A stretch of DNA of 42,224 bases from a virus, in IMG/VR virus record IMGVR_UViG_3300000956_000004, positions 1-42,224 of that record, one strand, 5' to 3'. Both the position numbers and the translations under genes were made by a program. The notes under the pieces were generated by a model that did no database searches, was not told the origin of the DNA, and saw only the letters and a program-made list of their open reading frames with translations. Of this stretch, positions 1 to 6,226 are shown in pieces (positions within the stretch are counted from its first letter, which is position 1; each line of letters starts with the position of its first letter).

Positions 1-50
1 CCTGTAAAACCGAGGTGTTACGGGAGTCAGAGTCAAAAATTCCCCCATTA
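1..50. repeat. Terminal direct repeat, copy 1
   Basis: The first 50 bases are identical to the last 50 bases of the window. An exact repeat of this length at contig ends is most simply an assembly overlap from a circular or circularly permuted molecule, giving a 42,174-bp unit. A true short terminal repeat of a linear genome is the alternative. Confidence 0.95.
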
Positions 51-82
51 AAATCTTCCTATCCGGAAGGCTCCGCCAATCA

Positions 83-204
83 GATCCTCCCCAGATCGAT
101 CCATTCGAATTCGGCAATAGGAAGATCTGCCATTCAGATCAACATTTTCGAATTCCGCATTTAGAAGATCATCTATTCAGATCGGCATGTCGGATCTACG
201 GATC
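83..204. repeat. GATC-dense block with imperfect tandem repeat
   Basis: Nine GATC tetramers start at 83, 94, 98, 124, 137, 167, 180, 193 and 201, against about 0.5 expected by chance in this length. Within it, 103-140 and 145-183 are an imperfect tandem repeat with a period of about 42 bp, sharing TTCGAATTC, GAAGATC and ATTCAGATC. The meaning is unknown. A Dam-sensitive origin or operator is one possibility. Confidence 0.75.
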
Positions 205-228
205 AGATATAAAGAATATCAGATAAGA

Positions 229-253
229 TATACGGTATACGCTATACCGTATA
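229..253. repeat. Inverted repeat with GTATAC palindromes
   Basis: TATACGGTATA and TATACCGTATA form an 11-bp stem with a 3-nt spacer. More GTATAC-type palindromes follow at about 275 and, on the far side of the gene at 422, at about 836-882. The symmetric flanking suggests binding sites for a dimeric regulator. Confidence 0.6.
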
Positions 254-421
254 CTAAGTACCATCTGGTATGTGGTATACCAAAGGGCGTAGCACATTTT
301 ACATAATGATGTAAAGCCCGGTACGTACATCGGGCAATAAAAAAAGCTTGCAAATCCGCTAGGCGTGCGTAGTATAGCAATTACCTTACATGTGTAAGGC
401 AGCTACTTAAAGGCAAGTACC

Positions 422-778
422 ATGGTTACCAAGCACAAGCACAACGCGCCCACCAATGCAACCCCGCCCGCACCGGCGGCCCAGCAGCCCGCACCAGCGG
501 CCCAGCCGGTGGCCAATGCCGCGCCCACCAATGCCGCAATGCAGGTAGTGTACAAGGCGGGTAAAGCGTACAACGTGCGCACAGGCACCGCGCAGGACAA
601 CGCACGCAGCTGGCAGGCCATACAGGCTGTGCTGCAGGCCAACGGCGGGCAGGCTACGGCAGCGGCGCTTACAGCGGCCGTTACGCAGTACAACCACGCG
701 CCGTTCGTGCGGTACGCTATACGCCGGGGTTGGCTTACGCCGGTAGTGCCGGCCGCCACCAGCACGCAGGCAGCGTAG
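422..778 (+). CDS. Pro/Ala-rich protein with C-terminal winged-helix-like domain
   Basis: A 118-residue protein. Residues 1-45 are Ala/Pro/Gln-rich and probably disordered. The C-terminal half has a GKAYNVRT motif, then an N-x-x-S-W-x-x-I helix and a helical domain ending in RRGWLTP. The same pattern (GKKYN, SETWGKI, GGHIVP) ends the protein at 38777-39289, so the two are probably paralogues with a small winged-helix domain. It stands alone on the plus strand between two GTATAC-rich blocks, with a strong 11-bp hairpin just after its stop. A DNA-binding regulatory or structural role is inferred; the specific function is unknown. Confidence 0.75.
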   Translation: MVTKHKHNAPTNATPPAPAAQQPAPAAQPVANAAPTNAAMQVVYKAGKAYNVRTGTAQDNARSWQAIQAVLQANGGQATAAALTAAVTQYNHAPFVRYAIRRGWLTPVVPAATSTQAA

Positions 779-789
779 GCGCAATACGT

Positions 790-822
790 ATAAAGGGCAC
801 TTGCTAACGCGGTGCCCTTTAT
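790..822 (+). terminator. Hairpin terminator after the 422-778 gene
   Basis: ATAAAGGGCAC (790-800) and GTGCCCTTTAT (812-822) form a perfect 11-bp stem with an 11-nt loop, starting 12 nt after the stop codon. The right arm ends in TTTAT rather than a long U tract, so termination may be partial. The symmetry allows activity in both directions. Confidence 0.7.
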
Positions 823-1002
823 GCTAGCCACAACGGTATACGATGTACGATATAAAGTATACGATTTCATGTATACAGTATACGAAAAAGGCCCCCGGGG
901 GTGGTCTGAATCTTGCATCAGAAGATCGCTGCTCCACCCAAGGGAGAATTTTTTCGAGTATCTTGATCTCTTGAATGAGTATCTTGATCTCTTGAATGAG
1001 TA
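823..1002. repeat. Non-coding stretch with palindromes and 21-bp tandem repeat
   Basis: No gene is seen. GTATAC-type palindromes lie at about 836-882. A GC hairpin arm pair GGGTGG/CCACCC precedes a T6 run at 949-954. A perfect 21-bp repeat (956-976 and 977-997, beginning GAGTATCTTGATC) is followed by a third partial copy. TCTCTTGA (988-995) pairs with TCAAGAGA (1003-1010), a hairpin spanning the stop codon of the minus-strand ORF at 1003-1131. Confidence 0.7.
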
Positions 1003-1131
1003 TCAAGAGACCAGCCCTACGACTATAGACACTAGTCCACAAGTCAGCCACCCCCACGCACCTCTAGTCTTCGGGGGAGTGGCCGCCAGGGTCAGGGCCA
1101 CTCCCATCAGCACAAGTCCCACGAATATCAT
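1003..1131 (-). CDS. 42-aa membrane protein
   Basis: A 42-residue ORF, nearly all hydrophobic, with two predicted membrane segments (about 2-16 and 31-42) around a short TPPKTRGAWGW turn. It starts 4 nt after the stop of the HTH gene upstream and would be the last gene of the minus operon. The SD is weak. A perfect 10-bp GC stem (1075-1084 with 1096-1105) lies inside the ORF and could shape its translation or act as an attenuator. Function unknown. Small membrane proteins like this are common in phage accessory regions, which supports it being real. Confidence 0.55.
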   Translation of the reverse strand: MIFVGLVLMGVALTLAATPPKTRGAWGWLTCGLVSIVVGLVS

Positions 1132-1134
1132 CAG

Positions 1135-1356
1135 CTAGTTCCCGTTATTCGCCCACGTTAGCATCCGGCGCACAGTGGAGCCAGATACCCCTAGCAGTTT
1201 TCCAGCTTCCACAGTCGAGAGCGTGTGCATACCGCCCTCACGATACCGTGCTAGCAGCCCTCCGTATCGCCGTTCCAGCATACCTCTGCGTGTGGCCACC
1301 ATCTTCCGTGTGTTTTCTGCCCGCATTTCCGCAGTCATCACAAATTTAATTGGCAC
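1135..1356 (-). CDS. Small helix-turn-helix protein
   Basis: A 73-residue protein with a clear C-terminal HTH: LSTVEAGKLLGVSGSTVRRM fits the helix-turn-helix pattern of MerR/Xre-like or resolvase-type domains. I place the start at the GTG at 1356 because a perfect AAGGAGG lies 8 nt upstream. The longer reading from 1377 would put that Shine-Dalgarno inside the gene. It overlaps the preceding gene by 11 nt. A Lys/Arg-rich middle (about residues 14-35) may add DNA contacts. Probable DNA-binding regulator; target unknown. Confidence 0.8.
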   Translation of the reverse strand: MPIKFVMTAEMRAENTRKMVATRRGMLERRYGGLLARYREGGMHTLSTVEAGKLLGVSGSTVRRMLTWANNGN

Positions 1357-1648
1357 GATCTTTACCTCCTTCACCACATGCCCGCTCTAGGCGTTCTATT
1401 GAACGTTCTGCAACCAGTGCAGCCATGCCGGCGAACTCCGCATCGTCCAGAAGCCCATCCAAGAAGTTAAGAATGTGAGGCGCTGCGACATCTTCCCCAG
1501 CGTTGGTGAACATTTTGTAACGTGATTTCGCGCCTTCCAGATATTCCCGCGAGATAACCACGTACACCTTCCGTTCGCCGCCCAGCAGCTTTTCGAGCTG
1601 ATCGAAAAGCTTTTCGTCTTCCGGGGTTTTAGAGAACTGTTTTATCAT
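1346..1648 (-). CDS. Hypothetical protein
   Basis: A 100-residue, mostly helical, acidic protein of unrecognised family. It begins MIKQFSKTPEDEKLFDQLE, has one probable beta strand (KVYVVISREYL) and a helical C-terminus. Its ATG overlaps the upstream stop (ATGA), so it is probably translationally coupled. Its last codons carry the Shine-Dalgarno of the next gene. Confidence 0.75.
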   Translation of the reverse strand: MIKQFSKTPEDEKLFDQLEKLLGGERKVYVVISREYLEGAKSRYKMFTNAGEDVAAPHILNFLDGLLDDAEFAGMAALVAERSIERLERACGEGGKDRAN

Positions 1649-1983
1649 CCTTCCTTCCCCAATTCGGCTTCGGTCTTACGGTACTCTTCCTGGTTGTATA
1701 GTTCCACGAACTTACGAGCACTCTCTAGGCACCCGGGACAGTCCGGACCGGCTTGGGCTCCTGTGTGAGTAGACAGACTTTCCATACTCCACGCCCGGTA
1801 ACCAGCGTGATTGAGGAAAGCTAGACCGAGCCACCCCAGGTAACTGATAAGTGGGGAGTTAATTACTTTTTCGACGTTTTCCGTGGTTACTTCGACTGAT
1901 TCGCCGAAGAGTTCCTCGAAGTCCTGCATTCCAATAGGACAAGCTCTGCATTTGCGCAGCATATCCATAGTTATTGTCGCCAC
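1645..1983 (-). CDS. Hypothetical protein with two CxxC motifs
   Basis: A 112-residue protein with an N-terminal CRACPIG and an internal DCPGCLE, two CxxC pairs that could bind one zinc or form disulphides. The middle is hydrophobic (SYLGWLGLAFLNHAGY). The start is GTG at 1983, overlapping the previous stop, with GGAG 9 nt upstream; in-frame ATGs at residues 6 and 8 are alternatives. Family not recognised. Confidence 0.75.
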   Translation of the reverse strand: MATITMDMLRKCRACPIGMQDFEELFGESVEVTTENVEKVINSPLISYLGWLGLAFLNHAGYRAWSMESLSTHTGAQAGPDCPGCLESARKFVELYNQEEYRKTEAELGKEG

Positions 1984-2222
1984 TATTCTACACTCCGTAC
2001 CAATGAATTTAAGAATTCCATCAAGGAAGCCTCAGTGGACTCAGTATCTTCTTGATACTTGTACCTCCACGGCCCCCTACCACAATTTCTACACCGGTGC
2101 ACCCGTTCGTACTCTTCCGAGGGCAGCAGGGCACACAAATCATCGTGCTGCCACTCGAATCCGCACCCATCGCGCGGGTCAAAGCCGTGCTTCCCGAAGC
2201 CGCATTTGTGTCCGTGTTTCAT
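1983..2222 (-). CDS. Small putative zinc-binding protein
   Basis: A 79-residue protein rich in Cys and His in the first 50 residues (HGHKCGF, DGCGFEW, HDDLC, HRCRNCGRG), a pattern that suggests a small zinc ribbon. The last 25 residues form an acidic helix. It is coupled to its neighbours by overlapping start and stop codons. Unknown function; a nucleic-acid or protein-binding role is a guess. Confidence 0.75.
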   Translation of the reverse strand: MKHGHKCGFGKHGFDPRDGCGFEWQHDDLCALLPSEEYERVHRCRNCGRGPWRYKYQEDTESTEASLMEFLNSLVRSVE

Positions 2223-2506
2223 GGGTCTGGCATCCTGTGCACGGCAGCGTAGATGTGTTTGCCAGAAAAAGGCTCAAAGCGGACCAGCTTTGTATCGCCT
2301 ATCTTCATGGACCGGATATATACAGCGGAATCATAGCCTTGTACGAGCAATATTCGTGGCACACGAACTATAATCCCATCAAACTCAGCTGGGTCCTCGC
2401 CACGGCGCCGGGCCAGCAATTCCTCGGCCACGCTTTTCACTTCGTGTCGGTATCCGTGACCGTTGCGGACCATTTCCTCCAAAACTTCCCTTCTAATTAT
2501 GTCCAT
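2219..2506 (-). CDS. Hypothetical protein
   Basis: A 95-residue protein. The ATG at 2506 is chosen because AAGGAG lies 7 nt upstream; a longer reading from 2530 is possible. The first 40 residues are helical and charged; the rest is beta-rich (IIVRVPRILLVQGYDSAVYIR). No family recognised. It overlaps the 2493-2690 gene slightly. Confidence 0.75.
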   Translation of the reverse strand: MDIIRREVLEEMVRNGHGYRHEVKSVAEELLARRRGEDPAEFDGIIVRVPRILLVQGYDSAVYIRSMKIGDTKLVRFEPFSGKHIYAAVHRMPDP

Positions 2507-2690
2507 TGGCACACTCCTTGGCCCGTGCACGCGCGTCGACTACTGTCATGTCGACGTTGGTAACTACCACACGCTGCCTCACACCGCTATCCGGGTCGGT
2601 TACGCGCCCTTGAACCACCAGGAAAAAGTCGTTACCGCCGCTATCTAGGCGTTTTGCAACTTCTTCTGCCATTTCCCTCAAAGTGCTCAT
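2493..2690 (-). CDS. Hypothetical protein
   Basis: A 65-residue protein with an N-terminal amphipathic helix (MSTLREMAEEVAKRL) and a beta-rich core (FFLVVQGRVTDP, RVVVTNVDMTVV). It overlaps the upstream stop by ATGA. The 3' end carries the Shine-Dalgarno for the next gene. Function unknown. Confidence 0.75.
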   Translation of the reverse strand: MSTLREMAEEVAKRLDSGGNDFFLVVQGRVTDPDSGVRQRVVVTNVDMTVVDARARAKECANGHN

Positions 2691-3025
2691 TTCGCCTCCG
2701 CTTTAAATCGCTCCAATACACTGGGCACTAACTTCAATTCAAATGCCAGAACAGCCAGTTCGGCGTTGGATTCAAGCTGTAATTTTTCCAGCACCCGTGC
2801 CCGGTAGGTGCCGAAGGACTTGACCGCTATCCCTAGGCGCTTTGCCGCCTGAATGGGCTGAATACCAGACCCAATGGCTATTAAGACCTGTAATTCCCTT
2901 GCCGATAATCCACCAAGAGGACTCTTTACCACTTCAGGTCCAAGAGATTCGGCGGCGAGCTTTACGCTCGCCGCCTGCGCACTTCCAACAAGATTTTGCA
3001 ACGCTGCATGGTTGATTTTGTTCAT
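2687..3025 (-). CDS. LuxR-type HTH transcription regulator
   Basis: A 112-residue protein. Residues about 40-100 match the LuxR/GerE helix-turn-helix: GLSARELQVLIAIGSG, then AAKRLGIAVKSFGTYRARVL and LEKLQL, equivalent to the L-T-x-R-E-x-x-V-L, A-x-x-L-x-I and R-x-x-I-L-x-K-L signatures. There is no room for a receiver or autoinducer domain; the first 40 residues are only a short helical extension. It therefore probably acts as a free-standing DNA-binding domain on phage or host promoters. It is coupled to its neighbours by overlapping codons. Confidence 0.85.
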   Translation of the reverse strand: MNKINHAALQNLVGSAQAASVKLAAESLGPEVVKSPLGGLSARELQVLIAIGSGIQPIQAAKRLGIAVKSFGTYRARVLEKLQLESNAELAVLAFELKLVPSVLERFKAEAK

Positions 3026-3252
3026 GGCAGCGCGCTGATGATATCCTTCGCCGTGTTGTGGTAATCCAGCACAGGCTGGGGAACCATGCCGAGGCCATCT
3101 TCTCCCTTCACGGCGAACATTTCCACAGAGGCGAAGTACCCCAAAAGTAAACGAGCCATCTGGCCCACAGGCATGCTCTCTATCAGCACATCCTCCAATT
3201 CACCCATGCCCGCAATGAGCGCATCAACGCTTCTCTTGTCTTCGTCGTCCAT
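3022..3252 (-). CDS. Hypothetical protein
   Basis: A 76-residue acidic helical protein with a GGAGG about 5 nt before the ATG. No motif or family recognised. It sits between the large HicA-like/winged-helix gene and the LuxR-type gene, so a regulatory partner role is possible but unproven. Confidence 0.7.
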   Translation of the reverse strand: MDDEDKRSVDALIAGMGELEDVLIESMPVGQMARLLLGYFASVEMFAVKGEDGLGMVPQPVLDYHNTAKDIISALP

Positions 3253-3299
3253 ATTGCCTCCAACTACCGCCGCTTAAAGCAGTAGCATTGTACTTACGT

Positions 3300-4046
3300 T
3301 CACTTATTCGTGCCTAGCTTCTGCAACACTCCCGCCAGCGCTTTCTGTAATTCTATGTGGCGCTTGATAATGTTAGCCACCTTATCAAGCCCCACTAGGA
3401 ACTCAATAAGAACCTTTTCGTCGTCTTCCTCTGCGATAGGTGCGGCCGCAGTGGGCTGCGTTGTTATCATTGAGGTAAGGCGATAATGAGCATGCCCCAC
3501 CCTGGTGAAAATGTTGCCGTTATTCGTGTAGTATATGACGCTCTGCCCGACTGTATGTCCAGTCAGCTGGGTGTGCATTTTTTCATTCACCCAGCCGGTT
3601 ATCGTGGGCGCATCCCAGCCCTCCGGGCGGTCATGTTCACGCAACACTTCAACTATTGCATTACGCAGGCGTCCTCCACGCACGCCCGGGGTAGCTTTAC
3701 GCTCCTTCTTACCCACGGCAACAACAGCTGCCAAAGGTGTAGAATGAATTGACACAGACTTTTCCTCCACAACTGCACTCCTATCCACTACAAGTTTAGG
3801 TTCCGTTAACGTTGGTTTGATACGGCTAAGCTTTCCTGGCTTCAAGCCGAAGCGCTTAAGACGCGCGCGTAAGTCCAGCACAGCATTCGTGTCACTCGGG
3901 GTGCCGCTGGCGATGGCCACTTTCCCTTGCTTATTGACGAGCCTCCAGTGCCCATTGGCGGTTTTGGATACATTCCAATCCTGCTGACGACAGAGCTCAA
4001 TGAGCTCATCCTGGTCCTTGGGAAGTCTCACACCATACTGTTTCAC
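3300..4046 (-). CDS. HicA-like / winged-helix two-domain protein
   Basis: A 248-residue protein, first of the leftward operon. Residues 1-70 resemble the small HicA-like fold: a helix with LPKDQDELIELCRQQ, then NGHWRLVNKQGKVAIASGTP and SDTNAVLDLRARLKRFGL. The G-H and S-G-T-P-S-D positions are typical of phage HicA-like proteins. After a linker, residues about 118-190 look like a winged helix (LRNAIVEVLREHDRPEGWDA to GHAHYRLTS). The tail is a coiled-coil helix. The start is GTG at 4046 with AGGAG 7 nt upstream. Likely nucleic-acid binding; whether the HicA-like part is a nuclease is unknown. Confidence 0.75.
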   Translation of the reverse strand: MKQYGVRLPKDQDELIELCRQQDWNVSKTANGHWRLVNKQGKVAIASGTPSDTNAVLDLRARLKRFGLKPGKLSRIKPTLTEPKLVVDRSAVVEEKSVSIHSTPLAAVVAVGKKERKATPGVRGGRLRNAIVEVLREHDRPEGWDAPTITGWVNEKMHTQLTGHTVGQSVIYYTNNGNIFTRVGHAHYRLTSMITTQPTAAAPIAEEDDEKVLIEFLVGLDKVANIIKRHIELQKALAGVLQKLGTNK

Positions 4047-4134
4047 ATTGTATCTCCTCAGCTACCAACAAACCCGCTGTAGGTATAATGCCATATGGTT
4101 GCAAGAAACACAAAACTAGAATTATACTGCAGCA
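4047..4134. promoter_or_regulatory. Divergent promoter region
   Basis: This lies between the left minus operon and the terminase operon. On the plus strand TTGCAA (4099-4104) and TATACT (4123-4128) are 18 nt apart, which would start transcription at about the terminase ATG; a second TATAAT is at 4084-4089. On the minus strand a TTGTGT/CATTAT pair with 17-nt spacing faces the 4046 gene. These are sigma70-like guesses. Confidence 0.45.
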
Positions 4135-4545
4135 ATGAGCGAAAACAGCATCCTTCCCTTCATGACTCAGGAAGAGTTTGAGGCAATGAATCAAACTCTG
4201 ACTCAACTTGCCGAAGGAAATTCCAAAGTAACGAGGATCACAAAGCGTGAATTCGCGAAACAGAAGGTCATGGATGCATTCCACGATGCTTTTGACCTTA
4301 TTGGAGGTGTCCCCAGGCTCGCATACTGGGCGCACCAGAACCCGACTGAGTTCTACAAGTTATATGGAAAAATGCTCCCGGCTGGCGCGTCGATCGATCT
4401 CAACGCGTCTGGGGAAATTATTTTCCGACACGTTTTACCTCCCTCAAAACTAGACGGTGACCAAGATGGCGGATATAACGGGCAAAGTGAAAGCGCTGAT
4501 CGAGTCAGTGCGCGGCAAATTGACGACCAGCGACAAGACCCCTAG
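4135..4545 (+). CDS. Terminase small subunit (probable)
   Basis: A 136-residue protein at the head of the packaging operon, two genes upstream of the large terminase. Residues about 42-85 (MDAFHDAFDLIGGVPRLAYW, then HQNPTEFYKLYGKML) fit the helical DNA-recognition domain of phage small terminases, which bind the packaging site and stimulate the large subunit. The C-terminal tail is Gln/Asp-rich and overlaps the next gene. There is no Shine-Dalgarno before the ATG, and a promoter-like pair ends 7 nt upstream, so a leaderless start is possible. Confidence 0.75.
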   Translation: MSENSILPFMTQEEFEAMNQTLTQLAEGNSKVTRITKREFAKQKVMDAFHDAFDLIGGVPRLAYWAHQNPTEFYKLYGKMLPAGASIDLNASGEIIFRHVLPPSKLDGDQDGGYNGQSESADRVSARQIDDQRQDP

Positions 4546-4660
4546 CGGGCGTCCACTGGACCAGCGTAGAGACGGTTACCGATTGTATCAGCGGGAACAA
4601 CAATCTATGGGCGAGCCGGCAACGTCTTACGAGGAATGGATTAAGACGCAGTCGCCGTAA
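4466..4660 (+). CDS. Hypothetical protein in packaging operon
   Basis: A 64-residue charged protein; residues 20-64 are hydrophilic, ending YEEWIKTQSP. It lies between the two terminase genes, overlapping the small subunit by 80 nt and the large subunit by one base. A GTG 9 nt earlier is an alternative start. Function unknown. Confidence 0.7.
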   Translation: MADITGKVKALIESVRGKLTTSDKTPSGRPLDQRRDGYRLYQREQQSMGEPATSYEEWIKTQSP

Positions 4661-6051
4661 TGCCTGAAGTAAAAATTAGGTATCAGCCACGACCGCATTT
4701 CGTACCCTTCCATAACCGGTCGCACCGTTTTGCCTGCATGGTGGCTCATCGCCGTGCAGGTAAGACCGTGGCTTGTGTCAACGAGGCAGTGACCAGAGCG
4801 CTGTATTCTCGCAAGCACCGGCCACGCTATGCTTATATAGGGCCGCTGTTAAAGCAGGCCAAGAAAATAGCATGGGAATACCTGAAGGAGTACACTCTTG
4901 GTTTCCAAGGTAAAAAGCCGAGTGAAAGCGAACTTACGGTTAAGCTCGCCCACAATAATGCTGAGATCAGTATTTACGGAGCGGACAATCCAGACGCTTT
5001 CCGTGGGCAGTACTTTGATGGGGTCATTCTTGACGAGTATGGGGATATGGCTCCGTCTGTATGGAGTAAAGTCCTACTCCCTACTCTTGCGGACCGACAA
5101 GGGTGGGCGGTATTTATTGGAACACCGAAAGGGAAGAATCACTTCTATAAAATCTTTAGGCGCTCGCAAGGACTTGATCTCCCAGAAAACTCGCATGAAT
5201 ACCTGACTAAGCTTAGTTGGTACAATTTCATCCTGCGGGCCAGCGAGTCTGGCATTCTGTCCGCCGATGAATTAATGTTGCAGAGGTCTGAACAGACCGA
5301 AGACGAGTATCTGCAGGAATACGAGTGTTCATTTGACGCCGCCGTACTGGGAACCTATTATGCATCTATTGTCACCCTTATTGAATCTCGTAACCAGATT
5401 AGAGAAGATGTTGTATACGATCCTGAGTTTCCGGTCAGCGTTGTCTTTGATCTTGGCTACTCAGACTCAACCGCAGCGTGGTTTTGGCAGGAACGCCCTG
5501 ATGGTCTTGCTATTATTGACTACGAAGAAGCTTCGGGAAAAGCTCTTTCGTATTACTTTGATACCCTGCGGCATAAGGGGTATCGCTACAGTAAAATTTG
5601 GCTCCCGCACGATGCTCGTGCTAAGTCGTTGCAGACTGGCAGATCTACCGTCGAACAATTTCTGGCTCAACCGTTTCCAACGTTTGATGAGGGGCAATCT
5701 CGTGTAGTAGATATAGTACCCAATCTCGCATTACAGCACGGAATCGATGCGGCGCGACTAATTTTACCATCTTGTCACTTCAATTCAGTTAAATGCTTCC
5801 CGGGCGTTGAGGCTCTGAGAGCTTACCGTAGATCCTGGGATGAAGAAAAGAGAGTCTTTTCAGAAGCTCCATTCCATGATTGGGCGTCACATGCGAGCGA
5901 CGCTTTTAGGTACTTGGCATTAGTAAGCCGGGAGCGTATAGTACCGTCCAAATCTGCTCCTAAGATTGATCTCAACAAGCCGGTTCAGTATACGCTGGAT
6001 CAGCTGTGGGATATGAACAAAACCTCCCAACGCGCTAAGCTGAGAGTCTAA
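4660..6051 (+). CDS. Terminase large subunit
   Basis: A 463-residue packaging motor ATPase-nuclease. The Walker A variant AHRRAGKT is at residues 29-36, and the Walker B strand GVILDE ends at D125-E126. The C-terminal RNase H-like nuclease shows its first acidic strand VFDLGYSDSTAAWFW at about 262-276 and a late HDWASHASDAFRYLA motif near 407, where the Asp is the usual last metal ligand. The length is normal for the family. It drives DNA into the prohead through the portal encoded just downstream. Very confident. Confidence 0.95.
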   Translation: MPEVKIRYQPRPHFVPFHNRSHRFACMVAHRRAGKTVACVNEAVTRALYSRKHRPRYAYIGPLLKQAKKIAWEYLKEYTLGFQGKKPSESELTVKLAHNNAEISIYGADNPDAFRGQYFDGVILDEYGDMAPSVWSKVLLPTLADRQGWAVFIGTPKGKNHFYKIFRRSQGLDLPENSHEYLTKLSWYNFILRASESGILSADELMLQRSEQTEDEYLQEYECSFDAAVLGTYYASIVTLIESRNQIREDVVYDPEFPVSVVFDLGYSDSTAAWFWQERPDGLAIIDYEEASGKALSYYFDTLRHKGYRYSKIWLPHDARAKSLQTGRSTVEQFLAQPFPTFDEGQSRVVDIVPNLALQHGIDAARLILPSCHFNSVKCFPGVEALRAYRRSWDEEKRVFSEAPFHDWASHASDAFRYLALVSRERIVPSKSAPKIDLNKPVQYTLDQLWDMNKTSQRAKLRV

Positions 6052-6052
6052 C

Positions 6053-6226
6053 ATGCCTAAGAGTCAAGTGCCGCGCGGCGTTAACCCAATGACAGATCTC
6101 GGCAGCTATGCACGAGGAGCTAATGACCCTACCAAGGGATTTGTACCCACTAAGAAAGGAGAAGAGCTCGACACGTCGCGCTGGCAGCGACAACGGGCGC
6201 TTGCGAATACCTTGAGGAAGAAGTAA
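6053..6226 (+). CDS. 57-aa hypothetical protein
   Basis: A small basic protein (57 residues) starting 2 nt after the terminase stop, with GAGAG 6 nt before the ATG; its TAA overlaps the portal ATG. The sequence is Gly/Pro/Lys-rich, with a basic helical end (SRWQRQRALANTLRKK). Position and coupling indicate a real gene. Function unknown; a head-assembly or packaging accessory role is a guess. Confidence 0.7.
   Translation: MPKSQVPRGVNPMTDLGSYARGANDPTKGFVPTKKGEELDTSRWQRQRALANTLRKK

Larger units (their letters stand above)
51..421. other. Non-coding regulatory region
   Basis: No convincing gene is visible. The stretch holds the GATC-dense block (83-204), an 11-bp inverted repeat (229-253), a short GC hairpin with stem GCCCG/CGGGC (316-335) next to an A-rich run, and a hairpin CCTTAC/GTAAGG (384-399) in the presumed leader of the gene at 422. 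With 41906-42174 it forms the longest non-coding region of the circularised genome, which suits an origin or regulatory hub. That role is inference. Confidence 0.6.

Noticed and set aside
403-918. 171-aa minus-strand ORF opposite the gene at 422
   Set aside because: Antisense to the Pro/Ala-rich gene; the Cys/Ala/Leu/Tyr-rich, repetitive composition reflects its reverse complement, and it runs through the terminator hairpin.
1883-2563. 226-aa plus-strand ORF across the left minus operon
   Set aside because: It is opposite three coupled minus genes with good ribosome sites; it has no recognisable domain and no ribosome site of its own.
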